From: Arthrobacter terrae
GTDB lineage: Bacteria; Actinomycetota; Actinomycetes; Actinomycetales; Micrococcaceae
DNA: 64,000 bases
NCBI RefSeq assembly: GCF_015708085.1
Contig: NZ_JADNYM010000012.1
Coordinates: 62,001-126,000 of the forward strand
Reading direction: 5' to 3'
Below the pieces are notes generated by a model. It was not told the origin of the DNA and made no database searches. It was given only the letters and a program-made list of their open reading frames with translations. Of the stretch, positions 10,870-20,146 are shown piece by piece; positions within the stretch are counted from its first letter, which is position 1; each line of letters opens with the position of its first letter. Both the position numbers and the translations under genes were made by a program.

Positions 10870-11967
10870 ATGCAGGGCGCACCCCGTCCCCGGTTGAGCC
10901 CTGTCGTCGGTAAGGCCCGCAAGGCCGTGGGCGATCTGCTCGGGGTTGGAACCACGGGAGGTCAGCGGAAGGCAGCACAGGCATCCGGAAACACGCACGC
11001 GCGCCCGCTGATTCTGGTGGCCTGCAGCGGCGGCCCGGATTCGTTGGCGCTTGCTGCAGTTGCCGCATTTCTGGGCCGCCGCGGAGAAATCCAGGTAGGT
11101 GCAGTCATTGTTGATCATCAGCTGCAGCCGCAGAGCCGGGCGGTGGCGGAGGCAACGGCGGGGATACTGCGTGGGCTCGGTCTGGATCCGGTGGAGATCA
11201 GCACCGTCACCAGCACGGACGTGGGTGTGGGGCCGGAAGCCGCGGCACGGAACGCGCGGTACGCGGCGCTCGATGAAGCCGCGGCACGGCTGGACGCCCG
11301 TACCATGCTGCTCGGCCATACCCTGGATGATCAGGCGGAGTCCGTGCTGTTAGGGCTGGCCCGGGGCTCCGGCACCCGCTCATTAGCAGGTATCCCGCAA
11401 CGCCGCGGACTGTACTTAAGGCCCTTCCTGGGCCTGCGGCGGGCTGAAACCCTGCAGATCTGTGCCGCCGAGGGACTGCAGCCCTGGCACGATCCGACCA
11501 ATGAGGACCCGGCGTTTCTGCGCTCCCGGGTCCGGACCCGGGTTCTGCCGTTCCTGCAGGACGAGTTGGGACCCGGTATTGCGCAGTCGCTGTCCCGCTC
11601 GGCGCGAATCCTGGCGCAGGACGCGGACTATCTGGATCAACAGGCAGCGGCCGAGTATCACCGGCTGGCCGAGATTTTGAGTACGGATTCTGCTGCGTCC
11701 AGGGAGGTCCGGATCTCCGAAGCAGAGCTGCGTGCCCTCCCCGCGGCACTTCGCCAGCGCGTACTGGCGCTTGCCGTCGTCGGGCTTGATGGGGAGCAGC
11801 CCAGTTTTGAACGTCTGCTGGCCGCCGAAGCGCTGCTGGCCCGACGGGGATCCGCCGGGCCAGTCGAATTAGCCGGCAGCGTCAGCGTTTACCGGCAACC
11901 GCGGGGCCGCTCCGTTCCCCAGGAGCGCTCCGGCTATGGGAAGCTAGTCTTTAGACGCACCGCGTAA
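10870..11967 (+). CDS. tilS: tRNA(Ile)-lysidine synthase
   Basis: Converts the wobble cytidine of the CAU-anticodon tRNA-Ile to lysidine, using ATP and lysine, so that AUA is read as Ile. The 365-residue protein has the PP-loop SGGPDSLALA near residue 54, the family's LGHTLDDQAESVLLGLARGS near 140, and a C-terminal substrate-binding domain. The first 45 residues before the PP-loop are longer than usual, so an internal start is possible, but the ATG at 10870 sits just after the preceding stop. It overlaps the tilS-hpt-ftsH order that is conserved across bacteria. Confidence 0.95.
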   Translation: MQGAPRPRLSPVVGKARKAVGDLLGVGTTGGQRKAAQASGNTHARPLILVACSGGPDSLALAAVAAFLGRRGEIQVGAVIVDHQLQPQSRAVAEATAGILRGLGLDPVEISTVTSTDVGVGPEAAARNARYAALDEAAARLDARTMLLGHTLDDQAESVLLGLARGSGTRSLAGIPQRRGLYLRPFLGLRRAETLQICAAEGLQPWHDPTNEDPAFLRSRVRTRVLPFLQDELGPGIAQSLSRSARILAQDADYLDQQAAAEYHRLAEILSTDSAASREVRISEAELRALPAALRQRVLALAVVGLDGEQPSFERLLAAEALLARRGSAGPVELAGSVSVYRQPRGRSVPQERSGYGKLVFRRTA

Positions 11968-12003
11968 GTGCACGCAAAACCCCTTCAACACCAGGAGCAA
12001 TTG

Positions 12004-12555
12004 GTGGATTCACAAGACGTCCAGGCCGATCTAAAGCACGTTCTTTACACGAAGGAACAGATCCAGGAGAGGGTCGCGGAATTAGCCGCACAGATCGACG
12101 CGGATTATGCCGGCCGTGACGTCCTGCTGGTCGGCGTCCTCAAGGGCGCGGTGATGGTGATGGCGGATCTGGCGCGGTCCCTGCACAGCCACGTGACCAT
12201 GGACTGGATGGCCGTGTCGTCCTATGGCTCCGGAACGCAATCCTCCGGGGTGGTGCGGATCCTCAAAGACCTGGAAACAGACCTGATGGGCAAGCACGTG
12301 CTCATTGTGGAGGACATCATTGACTCGGGACTGACGCTGTCCTGGCTCAAAGCCAACCTGATCTCCCGCGGACCGGCTTCCGTGGAAATCTGCACGCTGC
12401 TGCGCAAGCCGCAGGCAGCCAAAGTGGAAATCGACGTCAAATACGTCGGCTATGAGATTCCCAGCGAATTTGTCGTCGGTTACGGTCTGGACTTCGCGGA
12501 GAAGTACCGGAATCTGGATTTCATCGGCACCCTCGCTCCGCACATCTACGAGTAA
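12004..12555 (+). CDS. hpt: Hypoxanthine-guanine phosphoribosyltransferase
   Basis: Purine salvage enzyme joining hypoxanthine or guanine to PRPP. The PRPP-binding loop LIVEDIIDSGLTL lies near residues 99-111, and the early loop DVLLVGVLKGAVMVMADLAR is also typical. It is 183 residues long. The GTG at 12004 (MDSQDVQADLKHV) is chosen because AGGAGC lies nine bases upstream. A GTG at 11968, directly after tilS, gives twelve extra residues with no ribosome site. It is followed by a ~245-base gap before ftsH. Confidence 0.96.
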   Translation: MDSQDVQADLKHVLYTKEQIQERVAELAAQIDADYAGRDVLLVGVLKGAVMVMADLARSLHSHVTMDWMAVSSYGSGTQSSGVVRILKDLETDLMGKHVLIVEDIIDSGLTLSWLKANLISRGPASVEICTLLRKPQAAKVEIDVKYVGYEIPSEFVVGYGLDFAEKYRNLDFIGTLAPHIYE

Positions 12556-12801
12556 AGGCAGAACTACTTGTGCCCGCTCCGCATTCGCCGGTGCCGCAGC
12601 TGGCTGGTTCGGCTACCGGCCGAAGTAAAGGGGTAAGCGGCGGCGGTTTTGCGCTGTCAGGGAACTAAACGCCGGCGCTGATCGTGAAAGTCTGCGGACG
12701 TGTAAAGCTAGTACGGTAGTCGTGCAGCTGCGTCTGCATTCTGCAGCAAGCTGACTTATCTGACGTATTGATCGGGAGGGGCGAGGCGCAGCCTCGAGCT
12801 C
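12556..12801 (+). promoter_or_regulatory. hpt-ftsH intergenic region with possible promoter and hairpin before the ftsH start
   Basis: This 246-base gap holds a possible ECF-type promoter, GGAAC at 12661-12665 and CGTGA at 12683-12687 with a 17-base spacer. This is a weak match and only a suggestion. Near the gene, a purine-rich Shine-Dalgarno (gggaggg, 12774-12780) lies about 20 bases from the ATG, but a 6-bp hairpin (cgaggc at 12782-12787, gcctcg at 12791-12796) sits between them and would shorten the effective spacing to five or six bases. Confidence 0.35.
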
Positions 12802-14895
12802 ATGAACATTAAGAAAATCTTCAAGGGTCCAATTGTCTGGATCGTTGCGGTTGTTGTGCTGCTCCTGATTGCATTCGGGACTCTTTCCGGCGGCGGCTCG
12901 ACCAGGATCGACACCTCTGATGGGCTTAGCCTGCTGGATAAGGGCCAGGTTGAGTCGGCGAAGATCTTCAACGGCGAAGACCGGGTGGATCTGGTGCTGA
13001 AGAACGACTACACCACCCCGGACGGCGTTAAGGCCGGCAAGGATGTGCAGTTCTTCTTCGTTGATGCGCGCGGCACGGATGTCGTCAAGGCTGTCAGCTC
13101 TGCCGGACTTAAGAGTTTTGACGATCAGCCGATCCAGAACAATTTCTGGTCCGGCATCCTCAGCCTAATCTTCCCGGTAATTATTCTGGGTGCCATTTTC
13201 TGGTTCCTGCTGTCCCGGATGCAAGGCGGCGGTTCCAAGGTGATGCAGTTTGGCAAGTCCAAGGCCAAACTGATCACCAAGGATCATCCGCAGGTGACGT
13301 TCACCGATGTTGCCGGAGCCGATGAAGCCGTGGAGGAACTACACGAAATCAAGTCGTTCCTGCAGGAGCCCGCCAAATTCCAGGCCGTCGGCGCAAAGAT
13401 TCCCAAGGGCGTGCTGCTCTATGGTCCTCCCGGAACGGGTAAGACGCTGCTGGCCAGGGCCGTTGCCGGCGAAGCCGGGGTCCCGTTCTACTCCATCTCC
13501 GGTTCAGACTTTGTCGAAATGTTCGTCGGCGTCGGTGCCTCCAGGGTCCGTGATCTCTTCGAGCAGGCCAAGGCAAACTCACCGGCCATCATTTTTGTGG
13601 ACGAGATCGACGCCGTAGGTCGCCACCGTGGTGCCGGTATCGGCGGCGGAAACGACGAGCGCGAGCAGACATTGAACCAGCTGTTGGTCGAGATGGACGG
13701 CTTTGATGTCAAAACCAACGTGATCCTGATCGCGGCCACCAACCGCCCGGACGTTCTGGATCCGGCATTGCTGCGGCCCGGACGCTTTGACCGCCAGATT
13801 CCCGTCGAGGCGCCGGACCGGATTGGCCGCGAGCAGATCCTGCGCGTCCATGCACAAGGTAAGCCAATGGCCCCCGGTGTGGATCTCAACGCGGTGGCTA
13901 AAAAGACCCCGGGCTATACCGGCGCGGATCTGGCTAACGTGCTCAACGAGGCAGCCCTGCTGACCGCCCGCTCCAATGCACAGCTGATCGACGACCGGGC
14001 CCTGGATGAGGCGATTGACCGTGTCATGGCCGGACCGCAGAAGCGCACCCGAGTGATGAAGGAACTGGAACGCAAGATCACCGCGTACCACGAGGGCGGG
14101 CATGCCCTGGTCGCCGCGGCCCTGAGGAATACAGCCCCGGTCACGAAAATCACCATTCTGCCCCGCGGACGGGCACTGGGTTACACCATGGTCGTCCCGG
14201 AGGACGACAAGTATTCCATCACACGCAATGAGCTGCTCGACCAGATGGCATACGCAATGGGCGGCCGCGCGGCCGAGGAGATCGTCTTCCACGATCCCTC
14301 CACAGGAGCCTCCAATGACATTGAAAAGGCAACCGCAACGGCCCGCAAGATGGTCACGCAATTCGGCATGAGCGAGCGGATCGGTGCGGTAAAGCTGGGC
14401 ACCGGCGGTGGCGAGCCGTTTATGGGCCGTGATGCCGGCCACGATCGGGATTACTCGGATCAGGTGGCTTACGTCATCGATGAGGAAGTGCGCCGGCTGA
14501 TAGACCAGGCCCATGACGAGGCGTACACGATCCTTAACGAAAACCGCGATGTGCTCGATCGCCTGGCGCTGGAACTGCTGGAGCGCGAAACGCTCAACCA
14601 GGCCGAAATCCAGTACATTTTCCGCGACATCCGCAAGCGCGAGCTCCGCGACGTATGGCTGTCCAAGCAGACCCGGCCTGTGTCGGATCTGCCGCCGGTG
14701 GTCAGTGAGAAGGAACGCCGGGATGCCGCCGCTGCCCATGAGCCGGCTCCTGAAACGGTGCCGCCGCAGGATCAGTTGGCGCACGCCAACCTGCCCGGCA
14801 GCGTGGACGCTCCGGGCCCGCCGGCGTCGCACAATGGCAGCAGACCGGGCGAGCCCGGCGATCAGCCACAGCCACCACATCCGGCACAGGGCTGA
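12802..14895 (+). CDS. ftsH: ATP-dependent zinc metalloprotease FtsH
   Basis: Membrane-anchored AAA+ protease that degrades damaged or short-lived membrane and cytosolic proteins. The 697-residue protein has a first membrane helix (about 8-28), a small extracytoplasmic domain, a second helix (about 118-138), the Walker A motif GPPGTGKT at about 208, Walker [12 protein letters not shown], the SRH region [20 protein letters not shown], and the zinc site HEGGH at 430-434. The C-terminal ~60 residues are a Pro/Ala/Gln-rich tail, as in other actinobacterial FtsH. The ATG at 12802 gives the standard [10 protein letters not shown] start. It is followed after seven bases by folE. Confidence 0.98.
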   Translation: MNIKKIFKGPIVWIVAVVVLLLIAFGTLSGGGSTRIDTSDGLSLLDKGQVESAKIFNGEDRVDLVLKNDYTTPDGVKAGKDVQFFFVDARGTDVVKAVSSAGLKSFDDQPIQNNFWSGILSLIFPVIILGAIFWFLLSRMQGGGSKVMQFGKSKAKLITKDHPQVTFTDVAGADEAVEELHEIKSFLQEPAKFQAVGAKIPKGVLLYGPPGTGKTLLARAVAGEAGVPFYSISGSDFVEMFVGVGASRVRDLFEQAKANSPAIIFVDEIDAVGRHRGAGIGGGNDEREQTLNQLLVEMDGFDVKTNVILIAATNRPDVLDPALLRPGRFDRQIPVEAPDRIGREQILRVHAQGKPMAPGVDLNAVAKKTPGYTGADLANVLNEAALLTARSNAQLIDDRALDEAIDRVMAGPQKRTRVMKELERKITAYHEGGHALVAAALRNTAPVTKITILPRGRALGYTMVVPEDDKYSITRNELLDQMAYAMGGRAAEEIVFHDPSTGASNDIEKATATARKMVTQFGMSERIGAVKLGTGGGEPFMGRDAGHDRDYSDQVAYVIDEEVRRLIDQAHDEAYTILNENRDVLDRLALELLERETLNQAEIQYIFRDIRKRELRDVWLSKQTRPVSDLPPVVSEKERRDAAAAHEPAPETVPPQDQLAHANLPGSVDAPGPPASHNGSRPGEPGDQPQPPHPAQG

Positions 14896-14902
14896 GTCCG
14901 GC

Positions 14903-15580
14903 ATGAGCGATAGTGGCGATACTAACTACCCCAACGGTGACGACCACAACGGTGACGACCACAACGGTGACGACCCCAACGGTGACGACGGCGGGGCGCG
15001 GCCAGCCCGGGAGCCGCACGTTGACCTGCCGCGGATCGAGAATGCTGTCCGCGAAATTCTCTTTGCCATCGGGGAAGATCCGGACCGCAGCGGGCTGATA
15101 GACACGCCTAAGCGCGTCGCCAAGGCATACCGGGAAGTTTTCGCCGGTCTGCACCAGGATCCCGCTGATATCCTCGGGGTCACCTTTGACATCGCGCATG
15201 AGGAAATGGTGCTGGTCAAGGACATTCCGTTCTATTCCACTTGTGAGCACCATCTGGTGCCGTTTCACGGTTCCGCGCACGTTGGGTATATCCCTTCGCC
15301 GGAGGGCCGGGTGACGGGGTTGAGCAAATTGGCGCGGCTGGTGGATGTCTATGCAAAACGCCCCCAGGTGCAGGAACGCCTGACAACGCAGATCGTAGAA
15401 GCGCTGGTTAAGCACCTCAAGCCACGCGGTGCTATTGTCGTCGTCGAATGTGAACATATGTGCATGTCCATGCGCGGCGTGCGTAAGCCCGGCGCCAAGA
15501 CCGTGACCAGCGCGGTACGCGGTCTGCTGCACGAGCCCGCGACCCGCGCCGAAGCCATGAGCCTGATTCTCGGAAGGTAA
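14903..15580 (+). CDS. folE: GTP cyclohydrolase I (type IA) with acidic N-terminal repeats
   Basis: First step of folate synthesis, converting GTP to 7,8-dihydroneopterin triphosphate. The 225-residue protein has the catalytic core with [13 protein letters not shown] (zinc-binding Cys and His) near residue 112, [17 protein letters not shown], and [15 protein letters not shown] with the second zinc cysteine. The first ~35 residues are unusual: an Asp/Asn-rich tail with four NGDD repeats, where typical FolE has only a short extension. The ATG at 14903 lies seven bases after the ftsH stop. Folate genes folP, folB and folK follow in order, so this is one operon. Confidence 0.96.
   Translation: MSDSGDTNYPNGDDHNGDDHNGDDPNGDDGGARPAREPHVDLPRIENAVREILFAIGEDPDRSGLIDTPKRVAKAYREVFAGLHQDPADILGVTFDIAHEEMVLVKDIPFYSTCEHHLVPFHGSAHVGYIPSPEGRVTGLSKLARLVDVYAKRPQVQERLTTQIVEALVKHLKPRGAIVVVECEHMCMSMRGVRKPGAKTVTSAVRGLLHEPATRAEAMSLILGR
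14933..14989 (+). repeat. 15-bp tandem repeat x4 in the folE 5' end
   Basis: Three and four-fifths copies of aacggtgacgaccac, the first two identical, encode [19 protein letters not shown]. The unit keeps frame. Confidence 0.9.
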
Positions 15581-15592
15581 CACCGGCACTTT

Positions 15593-16570
15593 ATGGATTC
15601 CCTTGCAGCAGCACCCGGAACCGGGCCCGCAACTTCACCTCTGCCGGTTCTGCGGGAGCCAAGACCGGTGGCCGGATTCGATGACCTGCCGACGAATCGG
15701 GCGGTCGTGATGGGGATTCTGAACTGCACACCGGATTCGTTCAGTGACGGCGGTGAACACAATTCCCTTGACACTGCGATCGCGCATGGTCTGCGGATGA
15801 TGTACGCCGGGGCGGACATCATCGACGTCGGCGGCGAATCCACCCGCCCCGGCGCTCCGGAGGTCCCCGCGGAGGAAGAACAGCGCCGGATCCTGCCGGT
15901 CATCACGGCCTTGGTGAAGGCCGGGGCGCTAATCAGCGTGGACACCCGGCACGCGCAGACTGCTGCCAAAGCGCTGGACGCGGGCGCCGGCCTGATTAAC
16001 GATGTCTCCGGTATGAGTGTGCAGCCGGATATGGTGGCACTGGTGGCCAGCCGAGGGGTGCCATACGTACTCATGCACCGCCGGGGTACGGCTAAAACCA
16101 TGGACGCGCTGACCGACTACACCGACGTCGTGGGGGATGTCATCTCCGAGTTGATGGCTGTGCGGGACCGGTTTTATCAGGCCGGCGTCCGCCCGGAGCA
16201 GATCATTGTGGATCCGGGACTGGGATTTTCCAAAAACTCTGATCAGAATTGGGAGCTGCTGACAAATCTGCAGCGCTTCCAGGTGCTCGGCCACCGCCTG
16301 CTGGTGGGTACTTCACGTAAGCGGTTCCTGGGTTCCCTGCTGGCCAGCGCCGGAAAGGCCGCCGCGCCCAAGGAGCGCGACAGCGCGACCGTAGCTACCA
16401 CGGCCCTGGCCGCGGCGAATGGCGCCTGGGGTGTGCGGGTCCATGATGTGGCCGGCAACCTTGCCGCGGCAAAAGTCGCCGCGCGGCAGTGCGCGCCCGT
16501 CCCTGTATTCTCCGCTCCTGGTTCGTCTGCTCCTGGTTCGTCCGCTCCTGTTCGGGAGGCCAGCCGATGA
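15593..16570 (+). CDS. folP: Dihydropteroate synthase
   Basis: Condenses p-aminobenzoate with dihydropterin pyrophosphate; it is the sulfonamide target. The 325-residue TIM barrel has GILNCTPDSFSDGG near residue 40 (pterin-diphosphate loop), DVGGESTRPGA near 82, and GTSRKRFLGSLL near 240. It is longer than the ~275-285 typical length because of a 30-residue N-terminal extension and a C-terminal Ser/Ala/Pro tail made by tandem repeats. The stop overlaps the folB start (ATGA), which suggests translational coupling. Confidence 0.96.
   Translation: MDSLAAAPGTGPATSPLPVLREPRPVAGFDDLPTNRAVVMGILNCTPDSFSDGGEHNSLDTAIAHGLRMMYAGADIIDVGGESTRPGAPEVPAEEEQRRILPVITALVKAGALISVDTRHAQTAAKALDAGAGLINDVSGMSVQPDMVALVASRGVPYVLMHRRGTAKTMDALTDYTDVVGDVISELMAVRDRFYQAGVRPEQIIVDPGLGFSKNSDQNWELLTNLQRFQVLGHRLLVGTSRKRFLGSLLASAGKAAAPKERDSATVATTALAAANGAWGVRVHDVAGNLAAAKVAARQCAPVPVFSAPGSSAPGSSAPVREASR
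16511..16555 (+). repeat. 15-bp tandem repeat at the folP 3' end
   Basis: Units tccgctcctggttcg, tctgctcctggttcg and a degenerate third copy encode SAPGS-SAPGS-SAPV at the C-terminus of FolP. Confidence 0.85.
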
Positions 16571-16953
16571 GTACGCGGCCGGCACTGCACCGACTCGACC
16601 GGATCACTATCACCGGCATCACTGCCATTGGCCGGCACGGAGTCTTCGAGCACGAGAAGCGCGACGGACAGCCCTTCATCGTGGATGCCGTACTTCACAC
16701 CGATATCCGGGCCGCTGCGGAAACCGACGATCTGCTCCAGACTGCCAACTACGGCGAAACCGCAGAACTAATCTGCGCCCTTATTACCGGGCCTGCCTAC
16801 GATTTGATCGAAACTCTCGCCGAGCGGATAGCTGCGGAAATTCTGCTTACATTCGCCGTATCCGCGGTCGAAGTCACGATACACAAACCGAAGGCCCCGA
16901 TCCAGGTTCCTTTCGGTGACGTGACAGTGAGTATTTACCGGGAACAACAGTGA
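16567..16953 (+). CDS. folB: Dihydroneopterin aldolase
   Basis: Cleaves dihydroneopterin to hydroxymethyl-dihydropterin in folate synthesis. The 128-residue protein is full length, with the family pattern GITAIGRHGVFEHEKRDGQP near residue 19, the NYGETAELI region, and LIETLAERIAAEIL. The ATG at 16567 overlaps the folP stop, and the C-terminal VSIYREQQ lies inside a 23-bp tandem duplication that also separates it from folK. Its place in the fol operon leaves little doubt. Confidence 0.95.
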   Translation: MSTRPALHRLDRITITGITAIGRHGVFEHEKRDGQPFIVDAVLHTDIRAAAETDDLLQTANYGETAELICALITGPAYDLIETLAERIAAEILLTFAVSAVEVTIHKPKAPIQVPFGDVTVSIYREQQ

Positions 16954-16972
16954 GTATTTACCGGGAACAACA
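16927..16972 (+). repeat. Perfect 23-bp tandem duplication at the folB/folK junction
   Basis: Two identical 23-bp copies (16927-16949 and 16950-16972), each starting gtgagtatttaccgg. The first copy encodes the end of FolB. The second is untranslated by folB and pushes the folK GTG start to 16973. With only one copy, the folB stop TGA would overlap the folK GTG. Confidence 0.95.
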
Positions 16973-17539
16973 GTGAGCATTCAGCCGGGAGAAAGCGTGA
17001 GCGGCGCTGCAGCCGAACCGACCTTTATCAAAGCTGTGCTGGCCCTGGGCAGCAACCTTGGAGAGCGCAATGATACCCTCTGTGCTGCAGTAGCCGAGCT
17101 GGTTGACCGGCCCGAGGTGCGGCTGCGGAATGTATCTCCGGTGGTGCAGACCAAGCCCGTTGGGGGCCCGTCCGGTCAGCCGGAGTTTCTGAACATGGTG
17201 CTGGAAATCGAGACCTCGCTGCCACCTTACGCCCTGCTGGAACACTGCCAAGCGGTGGAAAATCTGCATCTGCGCGTCCGCGAGGTCCGCTGGGGCGCAC
17301 GCACGCTGGATGTGGACATCATCACCTACGGCGGTCTGCGCAGCGATGACGAACGGCTGACGCTGCCGCACCCCCGTGCGGCAGAGCGTGCGTTTGTGCT
17401 CTGTCCGTGGGCATTAATGGACCCGCAGGCCGTGCTCAACGGTGAGCCCGTCCCGGCCCTGGCCGCAAATGCGCCGGATTTTGCGGGCGTCGACTACTTC
17501 GCGGACGACGACGGTTTCCACGTCAGCGCCGAAAGCTGA
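16973..17539 (+). CDS. folK: 2-amino-4-hydroxy-6-hydroxymethyldihydropteridine diphosphokinase
   Basis: Transfers pyrophosphate from ATP to hydroxymethyl-dihydropterin, giving the FolP substrate. The 188-residue protein contains ALGSNLGER near residue 23, VEIETSLPPYALLE, and the signature RWGARTLDVDIITYGG near 105. The GTG at 16973 (MSIQPGESVSGA) is the likely start. A GTG at 16991 is another in-frame option. The 23-bp duplication just upstream changed its spacing from folB. A DUF3180 gene follows, as is usual in actinobacteria. Confidence 0.95.
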   Translation: MSIQPGESVSGAAAEPTFIKAVLALGSNLGERNDTLCAAVAELVDRPEVRLRNVSPVVQTKPVGGPSGQPEFLNMVLEIETSLPPYALLEHCQAVENLHLRVREVRWGARTLDVDIITYGGLRSDDERLTLPHPRAAERAFVLCPWALMDPQAVLNGEPVPALAANAPDFAGVDYFADDDGFHVSAES

Positions 17540-17638
17540 CCTCCAGCAGCTGGCTGGGGAACGGCCGGACTTAATCAAGTGCCGGGAAAGAACTGTACGG
17601 TGGAACCAGATGCGCAACCGAGATGGGTGAGGCGAAGC

Positions 17639-18139
17639 ATGAAAACCATCCGGCCTCTCTGGCTGGCCGTAATAGCGTTTGTGTCCGGAGCCGCCGGTTG
17701 GGTGGCGACGGTGCTGACCAATCGTGCGAGCCTACCCACTCCCGTGCTGCCGCTGAGCTCGCTGATCACCATGGGAATCATTGTCCTGATGACCTTGGTG
17801 TTCGGGTTTCGCGTACGACGCTGGCGCAACGGGAATCGGGACCGGGTGCTCAATCCCATCCTGGCGGCCCGGACTTGGGTACTGGCGCAGGCGTGTGCCT
17901 ATGCCGGAGCCCTGCTGGTGGGCTGGCATTTAGGCATTCTGGTGGACCAGCTGCCCACCGTTGCCCTGCGCAGCAATCTCACCGTCATTTGGCTGGCTCT
18001 GGCCATGGTGGCCGGGGGCCTGGTCATGGTCGCGGTCGGGTTCATAGTGGAACGGTTCTGCCGGATCCCGCCGGAGGACGGGCCGCCGCCGGAGGGGGGA
18101 AGGAAACGGACAAGCACGGGCGAGGAAGAATATGCGTGA
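17639..18139 (+). CDS. DUF3180 family membrane protein
   Basis: A 166-residue protein with four hydrophobic segments (about 7-27, 38-58, 82-104, 118-140), matching the DUF3180 family that nearly always follows folK in actinobacteria. Its function is unknown. The ATG at 17639 (MKTIRPLWLAVIAF) has a GGTGAGG ribosome site. An upstream GTG at 17579 would add twenty polar residues and is less likely. The C-terminus is basic and rich in Pro/Glu and overlaps the next gene by eight bases. Confidence 0.88.
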   Translation: MKTIRPLWLAVIAFVSGAAGWVATVLTNRASLPTPVLPLSSLITMGIIVLMTLVFGFRVRRWRNGNRDRVLNPILAARTWVLAQACAYAGALLVGWHLGILVDQLPTVALRSNLTVIWLALAMVAGGLVMVAVGFIVERFCRIPPEDGPPPEGGRKRTSTGEEEYA

Positions 18140-18641
18140 GCCGATATCCCCAACGGGGCTGGACTTTAGACCGGTCTCCCCGAAGCTTGTCACGGTCCGG
18201 CTCCTTGAACGTGGCCTCGGCTCGCTCTTGACCGTTGCGGTGGCCTCCCTTCCGCTGGTGCTGAGCCTGGCCGGCCCGTGGCGCGGCTTTCCCGGCTGGC
18301 TCGCGTGGGGAATCCTGCTGCTGACCGTGCTGATTACACTCTGGCGCCTTGCGTTGATTCCGCGCCAGGTCCGCGCCATTGGCTATGCCGAACGGGACGA
18401 TGATCTGCTGATCCGCGGCGGAATATTCTTTCAGCGGGTCATGGTGGTGCCCTATGGACGGATGCAGTACGTCGATGTTTCCGTCGGCCCCGTGGAGCGG
18501 GCCTTCGGCCTGAGCTCGATTAAGCTGCACACGGCTTCGGCGAGCACCAATGCTGTCCTTGCCGGCCTGCCCGCGGCGGAGGCGGCACGGTTGCGCGAGC
18601 AGCTCTCCGCCCGCGGTGAGGCAAAGCTGGCCGGGCTGTGA
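18132..18641 (+). CDS. PH-domain (bPH_2, YdbS-like) membrane protein
   Basis: A 169-residue protein with two hydrophobic helices (about 30-70) followed by a bacterial PH domain: DLLIRGGIFFQRVMVVPYGR and the closing VERAFGLSSIKLHTAS are the bPH_2 hallmarks. YdbS/YdbT pairs are membrane proteins of uncertain role; in Bacillus they affect resistance to bacterial peptides. The ATG at 18132 overlaps the DUF3180 end, and its own stop overlaps the next start. It pairs with the larger YdbT-like protein next door. Confidence 0.87.
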   Translation: MREPISPTGLDFRPVSPKLVTVRLLERGLGSLLTVAVASLPLVLSLAGPWRGFPGWLAWGILLLTVLITLWRLALIPRQVRAIGYAERDDDLLIRGGIFFQRVMVVPYGRMQYVDVSVGPVERAFGLSSIKLHTASASTNAVLAGLPAAEAARLREQLSARGEAKLAGL

Positions 18642-20146
18642 GTACGGTGTCCGGGCCACGCTCGCCAAACGACGAGGCGCAGGGCCTGCCTCCCGACAAG
18701 GTGTTCGGACAGGGGGCCGGTTTTCGTACCGACTCCGTGGACGAATGGCATCGGGTGCATGCGGTCTCGCCGCTGGTGCGCGGCTGGCTCGCCGTCGTCG
18801 CACTGATTTTCATTTTCGGACGTAACTCCTTTGACGATGTGCTGGCGTCTGTTCGCTCCGGTGGCCGCCAGAGCCCCGCCGGGGCGCCCGCCTGGCTGAT
18901 TCTTCTGATTCTGGGCGCCGCCGTGGTGGTTTTTGGTATTGCGTTTTTTCTGTCTTGGTATTACACGAGATATCGGGTCACAAATGATCATGTGCGCGTC
19001 AATAGTGGCGTGATATTCCGCCAGCAGCGGCAGGCACGGATAGACCGGGTTCAGGCCATCGATGTGGTGCAACCGCTGCTGGCACGGATTTTTGCCCTGG
19101 CTGAGCTCAAATTCGAGGTTGCAGACGCTGGAAAATCTGCGATGAAGCTGTCCTTTTTACGGCTGGACGAGGCGCAGCGGCTGCGGGCAGCCATTTTGGC
19201 CCGGGCGTCGGGCATGAGCGTGGATCCACGCCAACCATCGGCTGCGCCGCAGGCCCCGGAACGGCCGGTGCTGGCGCTGACGCCGGGTCGGGTTGCCGGC
19301 GCAACGCTGCTCTCCGGCATCAGCGTCGCGGCACTGGTTCTCTGCGCCGCCGCCATCGGCGTGCTGATCGCCACCGGCTCGCCGTCGATCCTTGCGGTGT
19401 TTATCCCGCTGGCGCTCGCTGTGGCAGCGGCCTATTGGAAGGCGTTCACTACCGACTGCAATTTCCGCGTAGCCCAATCTCCCGACGGAGTCCGGCTGCG
19501 CTACGGCATGCTCGATACGCGGGCGCAGACCATCCCGCCCGGAAGAGTGCAGGCCGTGGGAATCACGCAGAGCCCCTGGTGGCGGCCAGCCGGGTGGTAC
19601 CGCGTCCATATCAACGTTGCCGGCTACGGGTCGGATCATCGGGACAGCGGCGCCCGCACCGTGGTGTTGCCGGCGGGTACCGAGGCGGAGGTTATGACAA
19701 TTCTGGGGCTGATTTTCCCTGACCCCGGCACCGCCGACCCGCTGGGGGTCTTCCGGGCGGGGCTTCGCGGCAAGGGCCCTGCGTACGGGTTCATCCATTC
19801 CCCGCCGCGCGCCCGGCTGCTGGATCCGCTGGCCTGGCGGCGCAATGGCTACCGGTTTACGGACACCGCGCTGCTCTGCCGGCACGGAGTGTTCTTCCGT
19901 CGGCTCCAGGTCGTTCCGCATGAGCGCACTCAATCGTTGAGCCTGTTTCAGGGACCGCTAATGCGCCGGCTGGGCCTTGCGGATTTTGAGCTGCATTCCA
20001 CCGCGGGACCGGTCCGCCCGGTAGTTCATCATCTGGACCTTGCCACGGCACAGGACCTCTTCACCGGGCAGGCCGCCCGTGCCGCCACAGCGCGGCGAAT
20101 CGGCCGGCCGGACCGCTGGTTAGAGGAGAGCAAGCATGAACAATAA
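18638..20146 (+). CDS. PH-domain (bPH_2, YdbT-like) membrane protein
   Basis: A 502-residue protein with two pairs of membrane helices (about 48-65 and 82-105, then 225-270) and three bPH_2 modules, seen as VNSGVIFRQQRQARIDRVQA near 128, YGMLDTRAQTIPPGRVQA near 290, and CRHGVFFRRLQVVPHERTQS near 410. Each is followed by the LxxF/Y..L..A.. pattern of the domain. The GTG at 18638 overlaps the stop of the YdbS-like gene, and the two probably form a complex. The 3' end overlaps the DUF2520 gene by eleven bases. Confidence 0.87.
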   Translation: MSTVSGPRSPNDEAQGLPPDKVFGQGAGFRTDSVDEWHRVHAVSPLVRGWLAVVALIFIFGRNSFDDVLASVRSGGRQSPAGAPAWLILLILGAAVVVFGIAFFLSWYYTRYRVTNDHVRVNSGVIFRQQRQARIDRVQAIDVVQPLLARIFALAELKFEVADAGKSAMKLSFLRLDEAQRLRAAILARASGMSVDPRQPSAAPQAPERPVLALTPGRVAGATLLSGISVAALVLCAAAIGVLIATGSPSILAVFIPLALAVAAAYWKAFTTDCNFRVAQSPDGVRLRYGMLDTRAQTIPPGRVQAVGITQSPWWRPAGWYRVHINVAGYGSDHRDSGARTVVLPAGTEAEVMTILGLIFPDPGTADPLGVFRAGLRGKGPAYGFIHSPPRARLLDPLAWRRNGYRFTDTALLCRHGVFFRRLQVVPHERTQSLSLFQGPLMRRLGLADFELHSTAGPVRPVVHHLDLATAQDLFTGQAARAATARRIGRPDRWLEESKHEQ

